Position numbers and translations under genes: made by a program | Source: Clostridiales bacterium | GTDB lineage: Bacteria > Bacillota > Clostridia > Christensenellales > CAG-138 | Length of the DNA stretch: 49,932 bases | Direction: 5' to 3' | Assembly (NCBI GenBank): GCA_004554165.1 | Contig: SFNQ01000016.1 | Span: forward strand, 1-49,932 | Part shown: piece by piece, positions 40,083-48,841 of the stretch | How positions within the stretch are numbered: the first letter of the stretch is position 1 | Layout of the letters: every line of letters starts with the position of its first letter | Notes under the pieces: model-generated | Databases searched by the model: none | What the model was told of the DNA's origin: nothing | The model's input: only the letters and a program-made list of their open reading frames with translations

Positions 40083-41992
40083 GTGGGACTTTATCTTGGA
40101 GCATGGATCCTCGCGCTGCTGACGATGCCGGTGATACTGCTTGCAAAGCGCCGTTTTGAGGAATGTCTGCCGGTCGTCGCGATTGCGGCCATGGAGTTTC
40201 TATTTCTCGGCGGCGTATTTGGCGCACTCAGACTTTCCGTCTATGCGCTTGCGGGTCTGGCGCTGCTGTTTTGTATCTTCGCAGTCTGCCGTCTTTGCCG
40301 GGCGGAATCGGAACGAGCTGTCTTTTTTGAGAATTTTTTGACGCCCGGGTTTTTCCTGTTTTTGGTCTTTGTCGTTATTATGCCCATCCTCTGCAGCAAG
40401 CTGCAGCTTTATTCCTGGGATGAATTCAGCCATTGGGGACTTGCGGCGAAAGATATGTTTTTCTCGAACGCGATGCCATATCGCCCCGGTTCCCATGTCA
40501 CTATGCGCAGCATCCCGCCGTTTGTGACGCTGTTTCAATACTTCTTTCTGCGGCTTGGCGGCAGCTACGCCGAACCCGTCATCTATGCGGCACAGAATCT
40601 GCTCTGCGTCATCCTGCTGTTGCCGATGGCGCGGCGAATCGAGCGCAGAAACTGGTATGGGATCGTTCCGCTCGCGCTGCTGATTCCCTGTCTGCCGCTG
40701 GTGTTTTTCCAAACTATTGGTTCAGTGCCTATGTGGATACGCTGCTCGGCCTTGTGCTGGCCTACAGTATCGGCAGCTATTTTGCGGACGAGCAGAAGGG
40801 GCTTTTTACGCTGATCTCTGCTTCGCTGGGCATTTCGCTGCTCATCATGATGAAAAACCTCGGGCTTGAATATGCGGTCATTCCGATGGCGTTGATTCTG
40901 TTCGATTATCTCTTTGTCTGGAGAAAGGCGGAGAACCTGCGGCGCGTCAGTTCCGGAAGGCGTGTTGCCTGCGCAGCGTTGTGCCTGCTGCTGATGCTTG
41001 GCGCAAGGGGTGTTTTTGTGATTGTCCTGCTTGCAAATGGAAAAGCCTCCTCGGAGGTGACGCTGCTTCTGAAACTCTTTGGCGGGGCGGTTTCTGGCGG
41101 CACGGAGACGGCCTCCGCAGTGGAAAATGCGCTCGGCGGTTTTCTGAAGGGATACCAGATCAAGAGCATCAGCACCTTCCTGCAGTTCTGGCGGTTGGAC
41201 AATACGGATCGTTTCGGAATGTACACGCTCTCCTATTGGAGCCTGTATGTGTTGTTCAGTGGCTTTGGTCTGCTGCTGCTCTGGCTTTTGCGCGGAGAAA
41301 AGGATTTTAAAAGCTTGCGTGTCTGTGTTGGCGGACTGATTCTGGGATTCTGGGTCTATGCGTTGCTGACGCTCATCGGCTGTATCTTTGTGTTTCCGGC
41401 ACGACAGGCACGCGTGCTGCTGATTTTCGACCGCTATATGCGCTCCTGCTATCTTGCTATGATTGCGGTGCTTTTGCTGCTGCTGTTCCGGCGCATAGCG
41501 AAAAAGCATTTGCTGCTTACGTTGACGGTCGCCGCCTGTCTGTTTGTGATGAATGCATCGCCGGGAGAGATCGTGTTTCGCGTTGGCGGCCGTTCTGCGG
41601 AGTATTCGGGGCCCATCCCCGCGGCGCATGTGGAAGCAGAGCTTGGCGCATTGGAAGTGGAGACGGATCGGGTTGCCTTTGTCTCGCAGGGCGACAGCTG
41701 GTTTCATAAGCTCTGCGTCAGTTACCATGCCATGCCGCTGCAAGTGCGGCAGTGTGGGGCATGGAATTTTGTGCCGGAGGATGGACAGCGGGATGATATC
41801 CGCGTGTTCATCGAGCCGGAGGCATGGCTCGAGACCCTGAAAACGCAGGGATTTACACACGTCTATCTGTATCGGACGGATGACTATTTTAACGAAGCAT
41901 TTGCTTGCCTCTTTGAAGATCCGACCGCGATGGAACACGAAACCCTTTTTGAACTCCGGAGCGACAGCGCTCTGCTGCGCCGGTGTGAGTGA
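40083..41992 (+). pseudogene. Multi-spanning GT-C-like glycosyltransferase, broken by a frameshift
   Basis: Two overlapping frames together encode about 636 residues with a dozen or so membrane helices. The first frame runs from GTG 40083 to about 40715 and contains SWDEFSHWGLAAKDMFF, an acidic loop motif as in GT-C membrane glycosyltransferases. The second continues with NYWFSAYVDTLLGLVLAYS to 41992. The shift lies at CCAAAC (about 40710-40716), where one more A would restore FFQNYWFSAY and a single ORF. It is therefore a one-base deletion in an A-run, or a sequencing error. Homologues in glycan clusters are large membrane proteins of unknown acceptor. It is the first gene after loaP. Confidence 0.8.
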
Positions 41993-42011
41993 ACACATAT
42001 GGAGGAACAGA

Positions 42012-42713
42012 ATGAATCAGGGGAAGCTTTTGGTCATCATACCGGCCCATAACGAGGAGGAGAGCCTCGAGTCCACGGTGAGCCAGATCATGCAGGCGGC
42101 GCCGGACATTGACTTTGTGGTGGTGAACGACGGTTCGACTGATTCCACGGGGGATATCTGCCGCAGCAGAGGTTTCCGCTGTATCGATCTGCCGGTTAAT
42201 GTTGGATTGTCGCATGCGGTCAAATGCGGCATGGTGTATGCAATGCAGCATGGATATGAATTTGCGATGCAGTTTGACGCCGATGGTCAGCATGATGCGA
42301 GGTTTATCGCGCCGATGCTTGAAATGGCGAAACGGGAAAATTGTGATATTGTGATCGGCTCGCGTTTTTTAGAGGCATCCATGCCGATGAGTTTCAGAAT
42401 GTTGGGATCTCGTGTGATTCGTGGGTTGATACAACTGATGACAGGATTTCGGATGACAGATCCCACTTCTGGAATGCGCATTTACAATCGGAATATGATC
42501 CGTTTGTTTGCGGTCATGTCCAATATGAATCCCGAACCAGATACCATCAGCTATTTGATCAGGTGCGGAGCAAGAGTTCGGGAAGTTCCTGTGATAATGC
42601 ACGAAAGAAGCTGCGGACAGAGCATGTTTTCTCTGTACTATTCGATAGAGTATATGGCGCGCGTGGCGTTTTCTTTATGCTTTGTTCAGTTGTTCCGAAA
42701 GAAGGTGTTTTGA
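42012..42713 (+). CDS. GT2 glycosyltransferase (dolichyl-phosphate mannosyltransferase-like)
   Basis: A 233-residue GT-A fold enzyme. The nucleotide-sugar binding start is LLVIIPAHNEEESLESTVS, followed by VVVNDGSTDSTGDICR, the metal-binding DADGQHD, and DIVIGSRFLE. The C-terminal GMRIYNRNMIRLFAVMS is common to DPM1/polyprenyl-phosphate glycosyltransferases. It lacks C-terminal membrane helices, and the next gene encodes a small DUF2304 membrane protein, its usual partner. It probably charges a lipid carrier with a sugar. GGAGGAAC precedes the ATG. Confidence 0.93.
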   Translation: MNQGKLLVIIPAHNEEESLESTVSQIMQAAPDIDFVVVNDGSTDSTGDICRSRGFRCIDLPVNVGLSHAVKCGMVYAMQHGYEFAMQFDADGQHDARFIAPMLEMAKRENCDIVIGSRFLEASMPMSFRMLGSRVIRGLIQLMTGFRMTDPTSGMRIYNRNMIRLFAVMSNMNPEPDTISYLIRCGARVREVPVIMHERSCGQSMFSLYYSIEYMARVAFSLCFVQLFRKKVF

Positions 42714-42714
42714 T

Positions 42715-43089
42715 ATGACGGCTGGTTTGCGTGTGCTGCTGATCGTTGGCGCATTTCTTTATGTTGTCTTTGTGATACGTAAGATTCGCACATCGGCAAT
42801 CGAGTTTGGAGACGCACTTTTTTGGATTCTGTTCTCTTTTTGTCTGCTCCTCGTCAGCATCTTCCCGCAAATCATCGATTTGCTGTGCGATATCACCGGC
42901 GTGAGCTCGCCGGTCAATATGGTGTTCCTGTGCATCATCGCCTTGTTGTCGTATAAATGTTTTTCTATGGCGGTCAAGCTGTCAGTAATGAGTATGAAAT
43001 TGAAAACACTGGTTTCCGTTATTTCTGCGCAGTCGCAGTCGTTGCAGAAGGTTGAATCAGAGAATGAATTTGAGAAAGAACGATTTTAG
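42715..43089 (+). CDS. DUF2304 small membrane protein
   Basis: A 124-residue protein with three membrane helices (about residues 5-20, 32-51 and 66-84) and a C-terminal charged coiled-coil tail (about 90-124). This matches the DUF2304 family, which is nearly always encoded next to a DPM-like GT2 gene in glycan clusters. The start lies 1 bp after the stop of the GT2 gene. A membrane-anchoring role for the GT2 partner is likely but unproven. Confidence 0.85.
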   Translation: MTAGLRVLLIVGAFLYVVFVIRKIRTSAIEFGDALFWILFSFCLLLVSIFPQIIDLLCDITGVSSPVNMVFLCIIALLSYKCFSMAVKLSVMSMKLKTLVSVISAQSQSLQKVESENEFEKERF

Positions 43090-43106
43090 GAAATGAGATA
43101 ACTGAC

Positions 43107-44288
43107 ATGACGATTTGCTTTTTTTCTGCACAATATTTGCCGATGAGCGGGGGGGTTGAACGATATACCTACAACCTTGCAAAGCGTTCATCGCAGGCAG
43201 GAAATCATGTTATCATCGTGACGTCAGCTTTGCCAAACGTCAAAGATCATGAGGTTACGGAAGATGGGATTGAGATATTCCGACTGCCGGCACGACTGCT
43301 GATGGCAGGAAGATTTCCGGTGCCGCAGTGGAATCGTAAACATAAAGCCTTGATGAAGCAGCTCAATAACCGAGAAATCGATATCGTTCTCATCATGAAT
43401 CACTTTTATTTGCTATCGCTCTTTGCAGCGTATTGGGCAAAAAGAAGAAATATTCCGATGCTGCTGATCGAGCACGGCTCGGGACATTTGGTCCCGGAAG
43501 GCAAGATCGCCCAATGGATCGGGCACATTTATGAGCATTTTGCGGCGTGGTATCTTTCTCGTATCTGCGAGCATTTTTACGGCGTTTCCAAAGGCGTTTG
43601 CACTTGGTTAAAACACTTCCGTATTCAGGCGAAAGGCGTGCTTTACAATGCTGTTGATATGGCATTCATTGAGCGCGTTCTGGCTGAGAGATATTCGGTG
43701 AATTGGCGAAATGACTTGGGTCTTAAACAAGAAACAAAACTTGTACTGTATGCAGGTCGATTGATTCCCGAGAAAGGAATTCGGGAATTGATTTCTGCGA
43801 TCGATATGCTTTCCGATCAGAATACGGTGCTCGTGCTTGCTGGGGACGGCCCCATGTTTGAGCGTTTGCGGCAGGAGCATGCCGGATCCGCAAGAATCAA
43901 GATCCTAGGGCGTGTGGAATATGATGCGTTGTTGACGCTATATAAACAGGCAGATGTTTTTTGTTTGCCCTCTTATTCAGAGGGATTTCCCACAACGCTG
44001 CTGGAAGCTGCGGCGTGTGGCTGCGCGCAGATTGCCAGCGATGTGGGCGGGGTACGTGAGTTGATCTGCTCCGAGGAACATGGCATTGTACTTCAATCTG
44101 TATCTGCAGAGATTATCGCAGATGCAATCAGCTTTGCGTTACAAAACGAAGTATGGCGAAAGAAAAGCGCGGAATTACTGCGCAGGCAGGTCGCAGAGAA
44201 TTTCGATTGGCCGGTTGTGTCCAAAAAGTTTTTGCTGACCGCGAGCGCAGTTGCTGCGCAACAGCGGCTCTCAAACAAACACAATTAG
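43107..44288 (+). CDS. GT4-family glycosyltransferase
   Basis: A 393-residue GT-B fold enzyme. The N-terminal acceptor domain starts with YLPMSGGVERYTYNLAKRSS, a glycine-rich loop. The C-terminal donor domain has LVLYAGRLIPEKGIRELISA, VLAGDGPMFERLRQ and the EX7E-type SYSEGFPTTLLEAAACG. It should transfer a sugar from a nucleotide donor during repeat-unit assembly at the inner face of the membrane. Specificity cannot be read. It lies 17 bp after the DUF2304 gene. Confidence 0.95.
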   Translation: MTICFFSAQYLPMSGGVERYTYNLAKRSSQAGNHVIIVTSALPNVKDHEVTEDGIEIFRLPARLLMAGRFPVPQWNRKHKALMKQLNNREIDIVLIMNHFYLLSLFAAYWAKRRNIPMLLIEHGSGHLVPEGKIAQWIGHIYEHFAAWYLSRICEHFYGVSKGVCTWLKHFRIQAKGVLYNAVDMAFIERVLAERYSVNWRNDLGLKQETKLVLYAGRLIPEKGIRELISAIDMLSDQNTVLVLAGDGPMFERLRQEHAGSARIKILGRVEYDALLTLYKQADVFCLPSYSEGFPTTLLEAAACGCAQIASDVGGVRELICSEEHGIVLQSVSAEIIADAISFALQNEVWRKKSAELLRRQVAENFDWPVVSKKFLLTASAVAAQQRLSNKHN

Positions 44289-44308
44289 AAATATTTCGAA
44301 GGTAGAGA

Positions 44309-45280
44309 ATGAATACAGACTTGGTGAGCGTTATTGTTCCAGTATATAATACTGAGCAGTATTTAGAAGAATGTGTTGAAAGCGTTTTAAATCAGGATTA
44401 TTCCAATATAGAGTTGATTCTGGTGGACGATGGCAGCCCGGACAATAGTCCGGAAATATGTGATGCTTATGCGGCAAAAGACCAGCGTGTGCGGGTGATC
44501 CACCAGAGAAATTCTGGGCTTTCATGTGCGAGAAATGCGGGATTGGCTGTTGCCAAAGGACAGTGGGTTTTGTTCCTCGACAGCGATGATGAATGGGAAA
44601 CCTCTGATTTTGTAACGCAATTGGTTGCATTCGCACAAACATATGGGGCTGATGTTGTGTGTTGTAACTACCGCCGTATGTGGGACAAAGAAAAACAGGG
44701 GAATCTGTGCTGTGCACTCCGAGAAGAAACGGATGATCTATCAAGTATTATCGTCAGCAATACTTACATTTCTAGCGCGGGGACAAAGCTGGTGAGCCAT
44801 GCCCTTTTGAGTAGGATTGGATTGACTTTTCAAGCTAATGTATTCTCAGAAGATGTGCTTTGGTCTTTGCAATTACTCTCTCAAGCAAAGCACGTCGGGT
44901 TTGTACCAGCGGCCGTTTATTTGTATCGAGTGCGAAAAGACTCTATTACGCATACACTTTCGCCTAAGAATCTACATGATTTGTTTGCGGCGTTCAGGGA
45001 CTGTAAAATGGCATCGTTACGATGCGAGGATGCAACACGGCAGGAACTGTGTTTGATCTACACTGCTTTTCAGTATTGCACACTCCTTGTGAATATGCAT
45101 TTAACCCGGCCAAAACCCAATCGCAAGGAGCGGGAAGAGATTTTTTCCTGGGCCGATATTCTCAGACACGACCGCCACAGAATCGTACATTTGGTTGCAC
45201 TGTGTAAAAGAATCCTTGGAATCCGCGCAACGGCGTGGCTGCTGTATCGTTATGTCCGTTTGCAGGGGACTGTTACATAA
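44309..45280 (+). CDS. GT2-family glycosyltransferase
   Basis: A 323-residue GT-A enzyme. Typical motifs are VSVIVPVYNTEQYLEECVES, ELILVDDGSPDNSPEICDAY, NSGLSCARNAGLAVAKGQWV and the metal-binding FLDSDDEW. It resembles EpsJ/WcaA-type transferases of capsular repeat-unit assembly. The gene is visibly AT-rich compared with the core genes, a sign of transfer. Its stop overlaps the next GT2 start in a TAATG arrangement. Confidence 0.94.
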   Translation: MNTDLVSVIVPVYNTEQYLEECVESVLNQDYSNIELILVDDGSPDNSPEICDAYAAKDQRVRVIHQRNSGLSCARNAGLAVAKGQWVLFLDSDDEWETSDFVTQLVAFAQTYGADVVCCNYRRMWDKEKQGNLCCALREETDDLSSIIVSNTYISSAGTKLVSHALLSRIGLTFQANVFSEDVLWSLQLLSQAKHVGFVPAAVYLYRVRKDSITHTLSPKNLHDLFAAFRDCKMASLRCEDATRQELCLIYTAFQYCTLLVNMHLTRPKPNRKEREEIFSWADILRHDRHRIVHLVALCKRILGIRATAWLLYRYVRLQGTVT

Positions 45281-46344
45281 TGATGAGAAATAATATGTTG
45301 GAGGGTTTAACGTTGCAAGATCAGGTGTTTTTCAGCATTGTCGTTCCTGTACATAATGCCGCTTATACCTTGGAATACTGTGTTAGCAGTGTACTGAATC
45401 AGCAATATGCTCAATGGGAATTACTTCTGGTAGAAAATGGTTCTGCGGACGATAGCCTTGCGTTATGCAGAATATTTGAAGCAAAAGATAGCAGGATTCG
45501 AGTATTTACAACACAAACAGGGCCGTCTGAAGCGCGTAATTGTGGAATAGATCAGGCGAGAGGTAGTTATCTGCTGTTTTTGGATTCGGATGATGCTTTA
45601 TGCGGAGAGTTAGCCGCATTGGCAGAGAAATTAAAAGGAAATTGTGATTTGTGTTATTTAACACACAACAATGTCTCACAAAACGGGCAAATAGTATCAT
45701 CGTTTTATGCAGCTCAAGTTGATCGATTAACGCATGTATCCGGGCGAGCCGCTTATCAATATTTATATGGTGAACTACATATAGCGACATCTTCTTGGGT
45801 GTTTGCTTATCATAAGGCCTTTTTGGACGAGCAGAAAATACGGTTCGCGCAAGATCTATATATTGGCGAGGATATGCACTTTGCGACAAGAGCCCTATGG
45901 CTTGCACAATGTGTTGAGATGCTGCCGGAACCCATGTTGCGATTTACGCTGAATGATGGTGGGTCGTTAACAACGTCTATGAATGCAGATTCGTGTAAGA
46001 ATCTTAAAAAGGCGATGCTTCGCGGCATCAGGTTTGCTTCTGATCTTGAGGAACATGACAGCGCTGTTTTTTTAGAGCCGTACCAGAATAGTGGTTTGTG
46101 GATGTTATATGTTTATGGCGGGATGTCAAAATGCGAGCAAGATTGTTGCAAAGAAGAGATGCGATGGATCTGCGGGATTATGCAGCATAGCACGAAAGTG
46201 CGGTTTTGGCTTCCTGCTGTGATTGCGGAGGTGTTTGGCGTCAGGTTGACGGCGAAGATGGCGCGATTGATGAAATCTTTGATTTACACTGTAAGTGCAC
46301 GAAGAAAACGATTCTTAGATTTGGTGCAATCTAGTGAATCCTGA
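45280..46344 (+). CDS. GT2-family glycosyltransferase
   Basis: About 354 residues. GT-A motifs are FFSIVVPVHNAAYTLEYCVS, LLLVENGSADDSLALC, TGPSEARNCGIDQARGSYLL and FLDSDDAL. The start is uncertain: ATG 45280 overlaps the upstream stop but has no ribosome site, whereas TTG 45313 has GGAGGG 7 bp upstream and starts just before the domain. Like its neighbour it is AT-rich. The C-terminal third is not conserved enough to suggest an acceptor. Confidence 0.92.
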   Translation: MMRNNMLEGLTLQDQVFFSIVVPVHNAAYTLEYCVSSVLNQQYAQWELLLVENGSADDSLALCRIFEAKDSRIRVFTTQTGPSEARNCGIDQARGSYLLFLDSDDALCGELAALAEKLKGNCDLCYLTHNNVSQNGQIVSSFYAAQVDRLTHVSGRAAYQYLYGELHIATSSWVFAYHKAFLDEQKIRFAQDLYIGEDMHFATRALWLAQCVEMLPEPMLRFTLNDGGSLTTSMNADSCKNLKKAMLRGIRFASDLEEHDSAVFLEPYQNSGLWMLYVYGGMSKCEQDCCKEEMRWICGIMQHSTKVRFWLPAVIAEVFGVRLTAKMARLMKSLIYTVSARRKRFLDLVQSSES

Positions 46345-46418
46345 ATTGTAGATTAAACACTGAGAAAGCTGCGGTTACGTTTCACCCTGATGTTTCGCGG
46401 GAAGGAATCTTCATATAT

Positions 46419-47627
46419 ATGAAAATAGGTATTATAACTCTGTTCAACCTGAATACTGTTAATTACGGGAATCACCTGCAGGCTTATGCTCTGAATCGTT
46501 ACATTAGAGAAAACTATCCTGGAACGTGCGTAGAAACTATCCTTAACAGTAAAAAAACAACAAAGTTTCAGCGGACTGAAATCATAGGCCCGTCTGCTGT
46601 TTGGAAAATAATTCGACGAATCATAAAAGAGTGCTTTCGGCCAAAGCACCAAACAGCGATCCAAGCCGTTTCGCGCCGCTTGTCAAGATTCCGGCAATTT
46701 GCTTCGGAAAGCGTTCCCATGGCGCCGGTGGATATGGATTGGGACAAACTATGCACATCGGATTATGACAGATGTATTGTTGGATCGGATATCGTATGGG
46801 CGCAGGACCGATATGCCATCGATCGTACCCGGTTTCTTGACTTTGAGAATAGCAAAAGAGCAAAAAAGTATTCCTATGCCGCTTCGTTTGGAAGCGACTG
46901 GATACCCGAAAAGAATATAGACTTTATAAAACGATACCTTGCTTCGTTTCAAGGCATTTCCGTCAGAAAAAAAACTTCGGTTGAAATGCTTGATCGAATA
47001 GGCGTGCATGGCGCTGTGCATACAGTAGATTCTACCCTGCTGCTCGATAGGGAACACTGGGAAGCGTTTGGCCGCGCGCCGCTTGACTTTCCGTTAAAGC
47101 GCTATGCCTTTGTTTATTTGCTGGGAAAAGAGCTGGAACAAAGGGATGCAATACAGGAATTTTGTAAAAAGAAGGGTTTACAAATCGTCTTTATCCCGTT
47201 TGCAGACAAAACCTATAGCAAAGCAGACATGACGTTTGGCGACATTCAGATCATGGATGCTTCCCCCCGTGAATGGGTGTGGCTTGTTGGACATGCAGAA
47301 TACGTCATTACCGATAGTTTTCATGGTGCTGTGTTTTCCGCCATCTTTGAAAAGAAGTTTTTTGTCGTTGCGCGCCAGTATGAAATTCAGGAATGGGACA
47401 ATCGCTTGCATGATTATTTGGATACGATAGGTCAATCGGACAAGTACATAGATTTTACAAGCGCGCGTTTTGATGACTTTACCTGGGATTATCAAGAAAT
47501 CAATTCAAAGCTGAAGGAAAAGATTGATTTTTCAAAGAAGTTTCTGGATGCTGTGATGCGGGAAGAAAAAGATGCGGCGGATATGGATCCGGAGCAGGAG
47601 GAGAACCATGATTCAGAGGCTGTCTAA
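46419..47627 (+). CDS. Polysaccharide pyruvyl transferase family protein
   Basis: A 402-residue protein of the CsaB/WcaK-like pyruvyl transferase family, with a GT-B-like fold. It opens with IGIITLFNLNTVNYGNHLQA, then DYDRCIVGSDIVWAQDRY and the C-terminal AEYVITDSFHGAVFSAIF, which carries the conserved SFHG motif. Members add a ketal pyruvate from phosphoenolpyruvate to a sugar of a cell-surface glycan. It overlaps the following FrhB-like gene by 20 bp, so the two are coupled. Confidence 0.92.
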   Translation: MKIGIITLFNLNTVNYGNHLQAYALNRYIRENYPGTCVETILNSKKTTKFQRTEIIGPSAVWKIIRRIIKECFRPKHQTAIQAVSRRLSRFRQFASESVPMAPVDMDWDKLCTSDYDRCIVGSDIVWAQDRYAIDRTRFLDFENSKRAKKYSYAASFGSDWIPEKNIDFIKRYLASFQGISVRKKTSVEMLDRIGVHGAVHTVDSTLLLDREHWEAFGRAPLDFPLKRYAFVYLLGKELEQRDAIQEFCKKKGLQIVFIPFADKTYSKADMTFGDIQIMDASPREWVWLVGHAEYVITDSFHGAVFSAIFEKKFFVVARQYEIQEWDNRLHDYLDTIGQSDKYIDFTSARFDDFTWDYQEINSKLKEKIDFSKKFLDAVMREEKDAADMDPEQEENHDSEAV

Positions 47628-48819
47628 AGAGGATTGCTGCGGATGCGCCGCCTGTTCAAATATCTGTCCACAAAGCTGCATCGAGATGAAAGAGGACAGC
47701 GAGGGCTTTCTTTATCCGCTGGTGGACGCGCTGCGCTGCACACAGTGCGGCGCCTGCACGAAGCATTGTCCGGTTTTATTGGATGCGCCCACGGAAGAAG
47801 GCGAGCAGCCAGAAGCATATGCAGCAATGAACCAAAACGAAGAAGAACGTCTTTCCAGCTCTTCGGGCGGTGTATTTACATTGCTTGCGAAAGAAACCAT
47901 ACGGCAAGGCGGTGCCGTTTTCGGTGCTGCATTTTCTCAGGATTTTCGGCGCGTTGTTCATGTTTGTATTGAAGAAGAAGCGCATTTAAAAGCATTGCAG
48001 GGCAGCAAGTATTTGCAATCAACTGTGGGCGCATCTTACCAGCAAGTAAAAGCCCTGCTGAAAAAAGGAAGGCAGGTTCTTTTTTCAGGAACCCCGTGCC
48101 AGATTGAAGGCTTAAAGGCATTTCTAAAAACAGATTATGATAATCTGTTGTGCGTCGATATCATCTGCCATGGGGTGCCATCCCCCAAGGTATGGCGTAA
48201 ATATTTGGACTATCGCTGTATGCAGGCGAACGCGTCCGTGCAGCGAATGTGTTTCAGACACAAAACATATGGCTGGAAAGCATATATCGTATTGTTTGAG
48301 TTTTCAAATAACACAACATGCGAAGAAACCTATTCCGAGGATGCTTTCATGCAGACCTTTTTGCGGAATGTCTGCCTGCGGCCTTCCTGCAGTAACTGTC
48401 ATTTCAAAAAGATGCATCGTGTCTCGGATATTACTCTGGGCGATTTTTGGGGGATTGAAACTGTTTTGCCCGAGATGGATGATGATAAGGGGACCTCTCT
48501 GGTGCTGCTGCATTCGAAAAAAGGAGAGAATGCATTCAACCACTGCGCTTCCAAACTTTTAACGAAACAAGTACCGCTGGAAAAAGCCATTGCCAAGAAC
48601 ACGCCGTATTTTCGATCCGTCCAGTCGGGTAAAGGGCGCACAAGTTTCTTTGAACATTTAGACGATCAAGCGTTTGATTGTCTGGCTGCCCGATATGCAA
48701 AAGAAACATGGACCTGGCAGACGCTGCTCAAATCCGCTTTGCAAAATTTGGGTTTGTGGGATCTGGCGAACGCTGCCCGGAAGAAGCTCCATGACAAAAC
48801 AGAGGGAATGCTTTCATGA
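47608..48819 (+). CDS. FrhB-like (coenzyme F420 hydrogenase beta family) iron-sulfur flavoprotein
   Basis: A 403-residue protein. The N-terminus has two 4Fe-4S motifs, CCGCAACSNICPQSC (about 10-24) and CTQCGACTKHCPV (about 45-57). The F420-hydrogenase beta domains follow with AMNQNEEERLSSSSGGVFTL, VLFSGTPCQIEGLKAFL and DIICHGVPSPKVW. A later CLRPSCSNCHFKKMHRVSDI and TLGDFWGIE complete the family pattern. Clostridia of this kind are not known to make F420, so another flavin or ferredoxin is more likely involved. Adjacent pyruvyl transferase genes are common, suggesting a redox step in glycan modification. GAGGAG precedes the ATG. Confidence 0.92.
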   Translation: MIQRLSKEDCCGCAACSNICPQSCIEMKEDSEGFLYPLVDALRCTQCGACTKHCPVLLDAPTEEGEQPEAYAAMNQNEEERLSSSSGGVFTLLAKETIRQGGAVFGAAFSQDFRRVVHVCIEEEAHLKALQGSKYLQSTVGASYQQVKALLKKGRQVLFSGTPCQIEGLKAFLKTDYDNLLCVDIICHGVPSPKVWRKYLDYRCMQANASVQRMCFRHKTYGWKAYIVLFEFSNNTTCEETYSEDAFMQTFLRNVCLRPSCSNCHFKKMHRVSDITLGDFWGIETVLPEMDDDKGTSLVLLHSKKGENAFNHCASKLLTKQVPLEKAIAKNTPYFRSVQSGKGRTSFFEHLDDQAFDCLAARYAKETWTWQTLLKSALQNLGLWDLANAARKKLHDKTEGMLS

Positions 48820-48841
48820 TGTGATTGAGAAGGACGCTTGC

